A stretch of DNA of 64,000 bases from assembly GCA_030847615.1 (NCBI GenBank), contig JAUMIR010000001.1, positions 263,561,187 through 263,625,186 of the forward strand. The letters run 5' to 3'. The position numbers and the translations under genes are program-made. Source of the DNA: Gambelia wislizenii. Its lineage: Eukaryota; Chordata; Lepidosauria; Squamata; Crotaphytidae. The number at the start of each line of letters is the position of its first letter. The first letter of the stretch is position 1. Shown here piece after piece: positions 22,011-32,220 of the stretch. Below the pieces are notes generated by a model that was given only the letters and a program-made list of their open reading frames with translations, was not told the origin of the DNA and searched no databases.

Positions 22011-22829
22011 GGCAACAGTGGGACCATTTAACCTATGTATACTGGTAAGAACAGAGGAGATTCTAAGCCAATAGGTACAATTAAATGACCTTTATTGGAA
22101 ATTCATATCAACAGCATTCACACAAACACTCAAGCTTCAGGCACTCACACAAGGCTATTGAAAGTAGTTGGAAGTATTTGGATAGAGGACTAGAGTAAGC
22201 GGGTTGAGGGTTATACTATACCGATCCTGCAGAGCTGAGATAACAAAGTAAACCAACAACCAAGAGGTCCAGATGATAGTTTGGTGACACAGACTGACAT
22301 GAAGTCAGAAAGCAGGAATTTGTGCACCTGGCTTCACAGTCTGATGTGTAGTCAAGAGGAAGATGAACTATGTGCACTTGGGTGGCGTTTTAAGGTGATA
22401 TTTATACAAAATAGTTCCCCTGAAGGGATAGGATTTTTATTGGGATACAATGTTTCTTGGAGGTTCCCATGACTAAACATGATTATCCAGTAGAATTAAT
22501 TATTGTTAATGGGTGCTGTATTTGGAATTGAGTAGGAGCAGGCAAGGATTTTTATTGGAAGGCGATGCAGGAAGGAAGGACCCATTATACAAGTATCAAG
22601 GACTCTGCACTCATTGAATGGATTAGTGAGTGACTCACCTCCAGGTGTTAAGTTCTGACCTGGGTATTTGGGGGGTAAGGCCCCATCACTTGGTCATACA
22701 TGAATCCTGCCTTGGTATTTGCGGGTTCCTAGTTTACCTGTAACCACATGGATGGCCACATTAAGCCAAATTATTAAATATAGCCAATTATTACATATTC
22801 CAAGATGGGGACTATCAGGATAGGTAACA
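22011..22829 (-). mobile_element. LTR-like repeat, copy 2
   Basis: The reverse-complement relative of 8023-8793, about 819 bp, with the same ends (TGTTACCTAT and CCCACTGTTGCC on the minus strand). It keeps a TATA-like TTTGTATAAATATCACC near 22395-22411 and an AATAAA in TTTCCAATAAAGGTCATTT near 22095. It is somewhat longer than copy 1 because of internal indels. No protein-coding interior is attached, as expected for a solo terminal repeat, but the LTR call is inferred. Confidence 0.55.
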
Positions 22830-22892
22830 CTTTTGCCTGAGCATGCTGGGAAGGGCAAAATTCTGTCCCCTGCTCTCCTCTCCTCTAACTAA

Positions 22893-23243
22893 GGACATTT
22901 TCAGACAGCGTTTTTTCGTGACTACCATGGGAGGAGCTTTCAGGAGAGGGATGGCGCTCTTGCGCGGCAGGGGGTCATTTTCGGACGCCGCCGTCCCTCT
23001 CCCAAAATCATCCGTGACACTTCCGTGAAACTTCAGAAGCCGCAGAGCCATATTTTAATCACGGAGGTTGCCCGTGAATAAAATATGGCACTGCGGCTTC
23101 CGAAGCTTCATGGAAGTGTCACGGATGATTTTGGGAGAGGTACGGCGGCATCTGAAAATGACCCCCTGCTGCGCAAGAGCGCCATCCCTCTCCCGGAAGC
23201 TCCTCCCGCGGTAGTCACGAAAAAACGCTGTTTGAAAATGTCC
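22893..23243. mobile_element. Hairpin MITE, family B copy 2
   Basis: A 351-bp palindrome: the left arm starts GGACATTTTCAGACAGCG, the right arm ends CGCTGTTTGAAAATGTCC. Arms pair along nearly their whole length with a short loop near 23065. Flanks are TAA and TGA, so a 3-bp duplication is possible but imperfect. The mirrored 61-86-residue frames on both strands follow from the palindrome. CpG content is high compared with surrounding DNA. Confidence 0.88.
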
Positions 23244-24203
23244 TGAGTGAATTGAGTACAAACTACTTTTGCCCTTTGAACTTAGTTTGCAGCAATGGAA
23301 GTCAGCTGAGGACAAAGGGGAGAAGTAGAAGGAGGAGAAAAGGGAAACTGGGACATTTTAAAAGCAGCTGGAAAGTGGGACTACAAATCAGGACAGTTAT
23401 ACTATGCAGTAGTCCATAGGGTTTCCAGTTCAGGATTATCCCAGGCCCTGAGATAATGTGGTGGGGAATGGCTGCAATTCTAGATATGTACAACAGAAAA
23501 ATGGAACTAAGCTCACAACATCCCTCCCTTCACTCCCAGCAAAAAAAAGAGAAAAGTATAACAGCAGCTGTCCCTGGCTCCAGTCGACATTCAAGCTTTA
23601 TGGCAGCATACATGAGCCACTATAATGATGAGATAGGATGGCTGTGCTTCAGACACCCAAATAGAAATTGTGTCTATCTCTTGCTCATTCCTCCAGGTGA
23701 AAATATAGCAGCAATGTGTAGAAGTGATATTTCCCCACTCCCTACCACCGAATGTTTCTCCTCAGCTTTAAACAATGAAATCAAAACTCCTGGAGTTAAG
23801 AGCTAAAAATGATTCAATTGTACCCGCTATAGCAGCCCTGCACATAGTAGGCTATTGATCCTCATGTCGCACTATATTTACAGTCTAGTGTGATCAATAT
23901 GCTATTTCTGATCCAGTCGTTTGTACAGTTCTACAGCAAGGCTATTTTATAGGGAGATTATCAAGCACATGACAGACTTATAAAAATTTCACTGTGAAAT
24001 ACACTGCTAGCAAAGTGGGTGAAGTTGCAGAAACACCCAGACTGGTAGAGTTTTGACCTATTATAAATGGAACAAATTGCAGTAGGCCCTATTACTTTTC
24101 TGCGAAGGCCACAGCCGTATTGTGAAATGCATTTTCTAATGTAATATGCCTTGCCACTCATGACAAGGGGAGTGCATGTGAGCAAAGGAGAAAAGTGGAT
24201 ACC
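23244..24203. other. No recognised gene
   Basis: Unassigned sequence without coding motifs. Confidence 0.4.
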
Positions 24204-26467
24204 TAGGGATGGGATGGTAATTCACGGATTTCCCCAAGAGGGTTGAAATTGGAGTTCATGAACCCTTTGGAAATTGATGCGGGATGGGGGGGGGAACCAC
24301 TGTGTTCCTGTAGCTTTACTGGGACTGGTTTGTTTTTTTCTTCCCAGCCCAAAGTTGCACAGCTTTCATTGAAAGGCACTCAGATTTTCTAGCTGACCTA
24401 TACAGGATACTGTTTTTCTGCAACTTTCCCTCCCTTCTTCCCCACCCCAGCCCTAAAGTTGCACTGAAATCATCATATGTGAAAGGATGTTACAGTCGTC
24501 AAACCAGAGGGGGGCTGGGGGAGGATGGAAGTTGCTGGAAAATTGACAGCTCTCATTTGAGAGCTGCCTCTAGCCATGATTTCTGTGAAAGATTGGTGGG
24601 GGAGTTGGGGAGGGAAGTTGCAGAAGGGGAGGCTGCAAGGTGGGAATTTGTGGATGTTAGGTAGCCAATGACCTAGGGCTTGTTTATACGAGGCAATAAA
24701 ATGTAACATCAATTCACAGCAGTTTTCATTTGTCTCCACAGTTTTTTTTTCAAGATTTTTTCATGTGAAGTCATACACATCTGATATTCAAACGGGCCTG
24801 CCTGCAAATCAAGATGGTGGGCATGAGTGAATTAATTACTTTTTTATTGTCGCCAGTTGCCACCACCGAACAGTATTTTTTTAAAGCAAATCCAAGGTGC
24901 GGAAGTGCTTAAATAAACAGAGAAAAAGAGAGAGAAAGCTGTTTTGCCATCTCAGCGCACAATTGCTACAGCGAAAACCCAACATGGCAATTCTGGGTGC
25001 TGCACACATCCGACCAATCAGCTTTCCATGCTCTCTGTTATTGAGAATGAGCAGCAAAGTGAATTGGTTGTCCCAACAAGCAGGAATGTGCATTTCCTTT
25101 GGAGGTTTTTTTTTAAGATGGGGCAAGCCATGAAGGCTCATCCCATGGAGTATTTATAGTCCCCCCCTCCTTCTGAATTCAGTAAAATGATGCAGGATCC
25201 CATTAGGACAAAAGTTATTCTCCTTGAATTTTGTGAGGAGTATTTTCACCATCTAGACAAGCCCCTAGTTTCTGTTTTTCCCGCAGCTCCTCCCAAGCCC
25301 CAATCCTGACTAGAGGCTGTGAAAAGTTTCCTTCTCCCCTGCAGCTGGTTTGACAGCTAAAACATCTTTTCAGCACCTCTAGTCAGGATTTCTGTGAAAA
25401 ATGGAGGAGGGGGAGTGGCGTTGTGGATGTTTGGCAGCTGATGATCTACTGTCTGCTTTCCTGTGATTTCCCTTCCTGCAAGCCTCAGTCTTTCAGAGAA
25501 GTCCTAACTAGAGGCTGTGAAAAGATGATTTAGTTCTTCTCCCAAACTTGGTTTGACAGCTGAAATGTCTTTTCACAATCTGCCATCCAGATTGGGGCTC
25601 AGGGTGGGGGAAGTCGTAGGGAAAACAGAAACTAGATTGTCAGCTGTCAAACACCTGCAACTTCACCACCCGTCTTTCACAGAAATCCTGACTAGAGGCT
25701 GTGGGGAAAAGTTTCCATTTCCTTCCCACCCACCACCCACCCCCAGTTGCCACTGGTTTGATAGCTGAAACATCTGTTCAAAGTCTCTAGTCAGAATTTT
25801 CTGTGGAAAATGTGGGAGGGGGAGTTGTGGATGTTTGGCAACTGCCTATCTACTTTCTAGTTTTTTCCATTACTTCCCTCCCCACAAGCCCCAGTCTTTC
25901 ACAGAAATCCTGACTAGAGACTGTGAAAAGACTTCACAGTCCTCCCTCCAGCTGCTTTGACAGCTGAAATGTCTTTTCACATCCTCTTTTCAGGATTGGG
26001 ACTTGGAGGGAGAGAAGTTGCTTGGAAAACTAGAAACTAGATCATCAGCTGCCAAACATCTACAACTCCACCCTCCTCAACTTCACAACTCTCCTCCTGA
26101 CCAGAACCTTACAGAAATCCTGACCAGAGGCTGCAGCTCTGCAACAAAAGCTGTCAACATTCTGGAAACTTCCCTTCTCCCTCTCAGCCCCCAGCTGGTT
26201 TAACAGCTGTAACGACTTTTCACAGCTGACGATTTCCATACAACTTTGGGGCTGGAGGGGGGAGGAGGAAGGGAAAGTTGTGGAAAAACAGTATCTAGTA
26301 CATGTCAGCTGGAAAAGCTGTGTACTTTTCAATGAACAGTTTCCAGAGAAAGCTGCGCAGCTTCCTGTCATCTTGGGGGGGGGGGGCTTCCCTGCACCTC
26401 CAGACCGCACAGATAGATTTTTCATGACACCCATTGGGATGGGGAAAATTGAGATTTACCATCCCTA
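24204..26467. mobile_element. Large palindromic element with internal inverted tandem units
   Basis: The ends TAGGGATGGGATGGTAA and TTACCATCCCTA are inverted. The outer about 250 bp on each side are also inverted relatives: CTATACAGGATACTGTTTTT on the left, and on the right AAAAACAGTATCTAGTACAT. Between them lie alternating copies of a unit containing TCACAGAAATCCTGACTAGA and its complement TCTAGTCAGGATTTCTGTGA. The GACTAGAGGCTGTGAAAAG block recurs near 25311, 25507, 25692, 25915 and 26123, a period of about 185-225 bp. A family C transposon is inserted at 24676-25264. No transposase is seen. The flanks give only a weak candidate 8-bp duplication (5 of 8 matches). Confidence 0.65.
24676..25264 (-). 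mobile_element. Non-autonomous DNA transposon, family C copy 2
   Basis: The ends are GGGCTTGTTTATACG and CTAGACAAGCCC, flanked by CTA at 24673-24675 and CTA at 25265-25267, a clean 3-bp target duplication. Interior blocks (CCGACCAATCAGC, CTCAGCGCACAATTGCTACA) match 14079-14707 and 30018-30661 in the opposite orientation. It lies inside the palindromic element 24204-26467 and therefore inserted later. Confidence 0.8.
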
Positions 26468-26500
26468 TGGTCAACTAAATAACTAGTCTTTCACCTAGGG

Positions 26501-26800
26501 CTCATCTACCAGGATACACAGGCTTCCCACTGATGTATCCTGGCCACAGACCCATTGTTCCCTCTTTTCATGGAACAGGAGGAAGTCCTGACAGGCACAC
26601 TGGCCTGTCACTGTAACCGCTGCCAGCACCATTGCCCTCGCTGTCTCAGAAGCCACGAAGGGGGCCTATACATGTGACCACCTTTGGTCACATGCTGCAG
26701 GATTCCTGCCTGCCTTCTGAGATGGTGAGGCAGACTGGCAGTATCAGCAAGGACCAGCCTTCTGGGAAGGGTTTCAATCTATTTCCTCCCAACAGAAATA
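26501..26800. mobile_element. Truncated family D-like transposon
   Basis: It begins AGGGCTCATCTACCAGGATA and has GGTCACATGCTGCAGGATTC, comparable with 13538-14045. No matching right end is present before the Helitron-like unit at 26815. Confidence 0.4.
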
Positions 26801-26814
26801 AATGTAAACAGCTA

Positions 26815-27319
26815 TCTATATATATAATTCTCTTGGGTATGTTGCCATTTCCAGTGTGCTGATTGGCTGCTTAGGAAACTGACCAAGCAATCAAAGCTTG
26901 GTTGGGCAGCCAATCAGCACACTGGGGGTGGGAACATATGGACCTTGAAGTCCTTCCTAAACATGGCTACCAGCAGAGGAGGGGCAAGTAGTAGGGGGGA
27001 GTGGCATTGTGTGGGTGTGAGGGGAATGGCAAGGTAGCACAGTTGGGGGGGGCAAGGTTGGCGAGGGGCACAGCGGGTGGTGAGGAGCATGGTGGGGTTG
27101 CAAGGAGCGGCACAGGGAGCAGGGTGGGCAGCAAGGTGGCGCTGGGGGATGGGCAGGTGGCAAGGGGGATGGCAGGGGAGGTGGGATAGGCAACGAGGGG
27201 CATGGTGGCATAGGGAGAGGGAGGGCAGTGACGGGGGACAGCATGGGGGACCGGTGTTTGTATCGTCAAGGGGGTATAGGGCATGGGGGGATGGTGCATG
27301 CTACACCACATATAGCTAG
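26815..27319 (+). mobile_element. Helitron-like unit 1 (tentative)
   Basis: It starts TCTATATATATAATTCTCTT after an A and ends CTAG before a T, which fits Helitron insertion between A and T with TC and CTRR ends. A perfect 19-bp inverted pair (CAGTGTGCTGATTGGCTGC at 26852-26870 and its complement at 26906-26924) is near the 5' end. Typical Helitrons have a hairpin near the 3' end instead, so this call is weak. The interior from about 26990 to 27290 is a G-rich degenerate minisatellite. The Pro-rich frames on the minus strand are artefacts of it. Confidence 0.35.
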
Positions 27320-27321
27320 TC

Positions 27322-28013
27322 TCTATATATAATTCTCTTGAGTATGTTGCCGTTTTCAGTTTGCTGATTTGCTGCTTAGGTGTCAGGATCTGCCTTTCCT
27401 CGCAGGATTAGGCCCCTGGCTGCAGCAGCTGACACAGCCTATTTGGAGACTCAGGCCCTGGCTGTGGGAGTCTTGGAAAAAACAGGGCCAAGCTATCAGA
27501 CCAGCTGCAATCATGCAGTACACCTGAAGCAGCCAGGGGAACTGCTATTTAAGAGCGACATTCAGCCCTCAGTCTTAGCCACCACAACATGGCCTTCTGT
27601 ACTGTCTGCAGCTGCTCTTTCCTCTTGGTCCTTGGGATGGAAACATGTGAAAATCTTCAAGTCCTTTCTAAACATGGTGGTGGAGTGGCTCTCGCATCCT
27701 GGCATGTGTGGTGTGTGTGTGTGTGTAGTATGGATTGTGTGTGTGTATGCACAGTTGCATGGCAGTGGCGGTGGGGCCCTTGCATCCTAGCACACATGGG
27801 GTATGTGTGTAGCATTGTGTGTGTAGTGTGGTGTGTGTGTGTGTACAGTTGCATGGTGGCGGGGGGAGGCTCTTGGCATGAAACTAGCCATTATAGTTTA
27901 TTTGAAAGGTCATATATTAATGCATCAAATGATTGTACTCTTGACATGTTTCCTAAGTGGGCAATCAGAAGAGTCAGAACAAAAACATATTGAAGTGTTT
28001 TATATATGTAGAT
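27322..28013 (+). mobile_element. Helitron-like unit 2 with GC-rich insertion
   Basis: It starts TCTATATATAATTCTCTTGA and repeats GTATGTTGCCGTTTTCAGTT from unit 1. The later GAAAATCTTCAAGTCCTTTC, then TAAACATGG, matches GGACCTTGAAGTCCTTCC, then TAAACATGG of unit 1. Between them, at about 27379-27645, is an unrelated segment starting TGTCAGGATCTGCC with a TATTTAAGAG box, possibly a terminal-repeat fragment. A GT-rich VNTR lies at 27700-27870. Confidence 0.35.
27700..27870 (+). repeat. GT-rich variable repeat
   Basis: Interrupted (GT)n blocks are separated by GCACAGTTGCATGGCAGTGG and a related copy GTACAGTTGCATGGTGGCGG, giving an imperfect repeat of about 90-100 bp. Frames over it are low-complexity artefacts. 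Confidence 0.8.
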
Positions 28014-29270
28014 AATGGTGTATGTTATGCTGGGTATATCTAGTTGTAATATAATGCTGACCTGGAGGTGGTGAGGACTACCTATGGGCAGAATAGGGCA
28101 AATGCCTTGTGTCAGATGGACTGCAGGGCTCTTTTGGGGGGGCATTATGGGGTATAGACAAACTCATAGTAAGTGAAGGATGGCCACAGGGGCACCTTCT
28201 CATTTTGAGCAGGGGTCCCTGTGCAAATTCATTCCTCTAGCATTGTCTGCAAATATTCCTTGCCCATCCAGAGGCAGTGGAATTGGAGGGAGGAACCATT
28301 TCATATAATTTCTCAAGAGTGAGGATGTATTATCTAACCGTTTCTCTAGGATCAGACTCATGTTAACAAGGGTAGTAGTGCAACTTCTTTCGCCTAAGGG
28401 TATTGGGTTGGGGGTTTGTTTTAGATTTGGCTGTGTGTGTGGATGGGTGGGGGATAGTTTTGTTTTGCAATTGTGTCAGCAGCCTAGACACCATTTTGGA
28501 TCCTCCACAATGCCCTATAGCTAACATCACCATGGCAGACACCCCATCCCACAAAAAATAGCAGAGGGTTTTGTTTTGTTTTGGAGGGGTATCTGCAAAT
28601 TAGCCTTGTTATCCAGGATTAGTGGTTTGTGTGTGCATCTGAGGAAAAGAAAATCTCACATGTTTTCTTGGGGGAGGGATCTGTGTTCTAAGAAGTTGTT
28701 CTGGATGTTTCAGCTGTCTGGTTTTATTTTGAGGAGTGTTTGTAGTCTCTTTTTTAAAGTTTTCTAATGGCATTGGGAGGGGGGTTATACTGTTTTTATC
28801 CGTTGTGCATCACCTTTGGAGCCTTGGTGGACTGAGAGGGGATACATAAATGTTATCAATAAATCAACCCATTAATCTATAGGCATACAAATATTTTGAC
28901 TCAGTTTTCTAGTCCTCATGTCTCCCTCCTGCCCAAAATAAATGTCCTTATCATAAGCATGATTTCAAAAAGCTCACACGGATGAATGGTCAGGTGACGA
29001 TATGTGATTGTGCCATATCCCTTAGACAAGGAAATTTGTTTTGACTTACATGCAGTGAAAAGAAACTAAAGACAGGCTGGTATGTGTCTTGTCTTACTAT
29101 TTGTATTGGTCTACTAAATCAGCATGAAGAAATGGGATGGCCATCTCCTGCCATTATCATTTTTATGCACACAAATTATGTGCTACTATGTTAAGCACAC
29201 AAAATGTTTGTTTTGTGCATATATTAGTTAAGGTGTTGGAATCTGTATCACAGGAGCTAGGATCCATCAG
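28014..29270. other. No gene; LINE/SINE tail piece near 28760-28866
   Basis: The piece TTATACTGTTTTTATCCG, then GAGGGGATACATAAATGTTA, resembles the tail family of 36965-37142. The rest is unassigned. Confidence 0.4.
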
Positions 29271-29508
29271 AGATCCAGTGTGGCATAATAATTTGAGCGT
29301 TGGACTACAACTCTGGAGATCAGGGTTTGAATCATCACTCAGCCATGGAAACCCACTGAGTGACCTTGGGCAAGTCACACTCTCTCAGCCTCAGAGGAAG
29401 GCAAAGGCAAACCCACTCTGAACAAATCTTGCCAAGAACACCCAGTGATGGGTTCACCTTAGGGTCACCATAAATTGGAAACAACTTGAAGGCACACAAA
29501 AACAACAA
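29271..29508 (+). mobile_element. Sauria SINE, well preserved
   Basis: The tRNA-derived head has an A-box-like region (GTGTGGCATAATAATTTGAG) and a B-box GGGTTTGAATC at 29323-29333, the two internal RNA polymerase III promoter elements. The body continues CTCAGCCATGGAAACCCACT and GGGCAAGTCACACTCTCTCA. The tail TTGGAAACAACTTGAAGGCA, then CACAAAAACAACAA, is the BovB-like end through which BovB reverse transcriptase is thought to mobilise these SINEs. It is the best-preserved SINE in the window and strong evidence for a squamate source. Confidence 0.92.
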
Positions 29509-30017
29509 AGATCTGCCAGCAGAGTGAAAGTAAAAGCAGCACGAAAATAAGGAAAAGGGCAGAAGAAAGCTTTTGGCTCTGTGGGATTCACAAAGCCAAG
29601 ACTATATGGAGAAGCTAGACTGGATAATCACCTGTTTCACATATTCACATAAACTATCTTGGTTCCATGGAATGTGCACATACGAGAAACAAGCAGCGGG
29701 GAGCAATTTTCCCCTCAGCGCTACCACTTCCCTGCATAAGGGTGAAGAAAATGAAATTTTTACACTAGCATAGGATTTTAAAATATCGTAGAGTGACATT
29801 TAAGTATTTTAAATAAAATAAATATGCTTTCTTCATAAATATATTTTTCTCAAAGTGGTTTAAAACAACTCATATAGAATCATAAGGGTTGCAATGTCTT
29901 CATGAGAGCTGTTCTATCTGCTTCACAATGGATTGAAAATATGAACCATGCATTTTGGTCCAAGCATGGGGAAGTGATGTGGTGGAGTACTCTAGCTCAG
30001 TAAGGTAGATAGGCCAG
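29509..30017. other. No recognised gene
   Basis: Unassigned, with AT-rich sequence around 29770-29860. Confidence 0.4.
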
Positions 30018-30661
30018 GAGGTTGTCTATACAGCGAAAATAGTCCCATAGAATTCGAGGAGAATACAATTTGTCTTAAAGAGATCCCAGATCAGTCCACT
30101 ATATTCAGAAGGAGGAGGGGATGTCAGATACTCTGCATGGCTTTTCATGGCTTTTCCTGTATTTAAAAAAAAAAAAAAAGACTCCAAAGGAAATGTGCAT
30201 TCCCATTCATTGGGACACCCAATTCACTTTGCTGAGCATTCCTGATAAGAGCAGAAGGGAAAAGCTGATTGGTTAGATGTGTGCAGGGGCCAGGGTTTGC
30301 TGGCAAGGTGAGTGCCCTGAACCGCCATGTTGAATTTTCACTGTAGTGATTGTGCGCTGAGGCAATGGAACAGCTTTTTTTCTATTTATTTAAGCAGAAT
30401 ATTGCACTTTCGCACCTTGGATATGCTTTTTTAAAAAAACAAAAAATACTGTTCAGTGGCAGCAACTGGTGCGAATAAAAATGTGAGTAATTCACTCATG
30501 CCCACCATCTGGATTCATAGGCATGCCTGTTTGAACAACAAACCTGGATAGCTTCACATGACTGTGATCTTGCCAAAAAATCCTTGAGACAAATGGAAGA
30601 TGCTGCGAATTGGCATTAATGTGCATCAATCTATGTTTTTTAGCTTTATATAGACAAGCCC
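30018..30661 (+). mobile_element. Non-autonomous DNA transposon, family C copy 3
   Basis: The left end GGTTGTCTATACAGCGAAAA and right end TATAGACAAGCCC are inverted. Interior blocks (CGAGGAGAATACAATTTGTC, AAGCTGATTGGTTAGATGTG, TTCACTGTAGTGATTGTGCG) match 14079-14707 in the same orientation. No transposase is encoded. Confidence 0.72.
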
Positions 30662-30724
30662 TGGGAGACTTCTAAGTCATGTTTCACAGTTGAGCAAGAA
30701 GGTGAACCAAGATCTCCATGGTCT

Positions 30725-30870
30725 ATGTCCAACACTGTAGCTCAGGAGTGGACAACTGTGGCCTTCTACATGTTTTCAGTCTGCAGTTCCCATAGTCTTC
30801 ACCAGCACTTTGATGGCTACCGATGATGAGATTTGTTGGTAAAAACATCTGCAGGGGGCCAGAGCTGTCC
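30725..30870. mobile_element. Short MITE-like interspersed repeat
   Basis: It has AGGAGTGGACAACTGTGGCC and GGGGGCCAGAGCTGTCCAA with CTGCAGTTCCCATAGTCTTC between, the same style as 15303-15470. Confidence 0.4.
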
Positions 30871-30959
30871 AATCCGGTTTTAGCTTGCTGCTTTGCCCTT
30901 TTGACCTTCAAATGTGTATGATCAAACTGCTGCATAGCTTGATACTTGCCTTTATGGCA

Positions 30960-31460
30960 TCAAGTCTCATAGCAGAAATTTAGCACTGGTTGTCCTTGGA
31001 ATAAAAACAGATTTCTGCAGCTGGATTTAGGTGGGTGGTGCCCCCGGAGCAGTTCATAAAATATGGCCTCTTTGTACAAATGAGCTATCCTAAAATGGGC
31101 GGCATAGAAATTAAATAGCACAGTGGACAACAAAACAAAAAACTTCATATCTGGACCCATTTTCAGGCCTGCAATTTTGGTGAAATTGACAAACTGGTCA
31201 CATGCATTTCTACTCAGTTGTTCAAGTAACACACACACAAAAGTGAGTGATAACAGAAAAATTGGGGGATTCAAGAAATACCTGGAGAAGAAGAGGAAGC
31301 AAGCCTCGCCTGTATTGTTTTTTTTTTCTGAGTTCCTAGCCAGTGAGGGGACTGGTGTAATTGCACCAACTGAACCACTGGCAATCTGACCCTGGAAGCC
31401 ATAGAATCTACATTGGTTATATAAAATGGCTTCATAGCCACTGCGCATGCGCACGTACAC
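30960..31460 (-). other. Unassigned 166-residue frame overlapping a repeat
   Basis: The frame has one hydrophobic stretch (ISPPIF-like region and FVLLSTVLFNFYAAHF) and no motif I recognise. Its 3' half on the plus strand coincides with the interspersed repeat shared with 7770-7990, where the frame is not conserved. I judge it a chance frame rather than a gene. Confidence 0.2.
31195..31400 (+). repeat. Interspersed repeat related to 7770-7990
   Basis: It shares GCATTTCTACTCAGTTGTTC, AAGTAACACACACACAAAA and CCTGGAGAAGAAGAGGAAGC with the 7.8-kb locus. The interior A/T tracts differ. Family unknown. Confidence 0.5.
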
Positions 31461-31765
31461 ACGCCATTTTAGTGGCCTTTGTTCTTTTAAGGAACATTTT
31501 CATTCTCCTTCTGTAAGTGGTGCTTACTGCAAAGGATGGATGTTGCAGCTCTGAAGAAACTTGATCAATCCTGGGAGAAGTCTCCTGGGAGAATCCAGAA
31601 ATTAGAACTTAACAAGAAGAGTATATTGCTACCTAAGGCCAGTGTTGTAACCAATACTGTGTACCCGAATGTTGCCAGTCCAATAAAGAAAGAGACAGCA
31701 CTGAGATGCAATGAAGTTTTTCTTTCGATTTCCACAGTGCTGTAAATATATATGTAAGAGATCGG
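31401..31765 (+). promoter_or_regulatory. Promoter-like/LTR-like segment with TATA, NRF1-type site and AATAAA
   Basis: A TATA-like GGTTATATAAAATGG (near 31415) is followed by the palindromic ACTGCGCATGCGCAC (near 31440), which fits the NRF1 consensus GCGCATGCGC, and by GCCATTTTAGTGG. About 240 bp further, CCAATAAAGAAAG supplies a polyadenylation-type signal, with a 69-residue frame (31536-31745) overlapping. This order suggests a terminal repeat of a retroelement or a retroposed promoter. No partner repeat in the same orientation is seen, so the call stays tentative. Confidence 0.35.
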
Positions 31766-32220
31766 GGGCAGAGGGTACATTTATGATGGACATTATCTTT
31801 TCCAAATCCATCTTCTTAAAATTACGAAAGGATTATATACTTTTGTAATTTGTGTAACAAAAGTAACAAAAGTATTATATACTTATAAATGCATTGATTG
31901 TTGCATTATTTTTTCCAAAGTTCACAGACATCTATATTTTATTATGATTCTTTCTAAACAACAGTACAGTAGACAGTCTGGATTATAAAATAATAATTCC
32001 CTTTGGACAAAATGTTTCCTTTAAAAAAAATGATGGCATCTGATAATATATTTAGCTAGCAATCTAATTTCTTCCTAGTGGTCATATCGCCCCCCCCACC
32101 TCCAGCTTTCTCAAAAATGCTGTATTAAGATGTCAGAACTGTATTGTGATTTGCAAACAAAGTTGTTGTTTTTTGCACTTCCCCACTATTGCACCATTAT
32201 CATAATAGTTTCATTGTAAT
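31766..32220. other. No recognised gene; AT-rich
   Basis: Unassigned AT-rich sequence. Confidence 0.4.

Noticed and set aside
24204..26467. CRISPR-like array from regularly recurring blocks
   Set aside because: Units alternate orientation, are diverged, are 185-225 bp apart and lie in a eukaryotic repeat context without Cas genes.
26957..27319. Pro- and His-rich minus-strand frames and a Gly-rich plus-strand frame
   Set aside because: They are translations of a G-rich degenerate minisatellite; no domain or start context.
30960..31460. 166-residue minus-strand frame as a possible membrane protein
   Set aside because: It overlaps an interspersed repeat in antisense and shows no motif; the related repeat copy at 7770-7990 lacks the frame.
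31536..31745. Possible small host gene after the TATA/NRF1-like block
   Set aside because: The 69-residue frame has no recognisable motif, and the block looks like a retroelement terminal repeat; no splice or homology support is visible.
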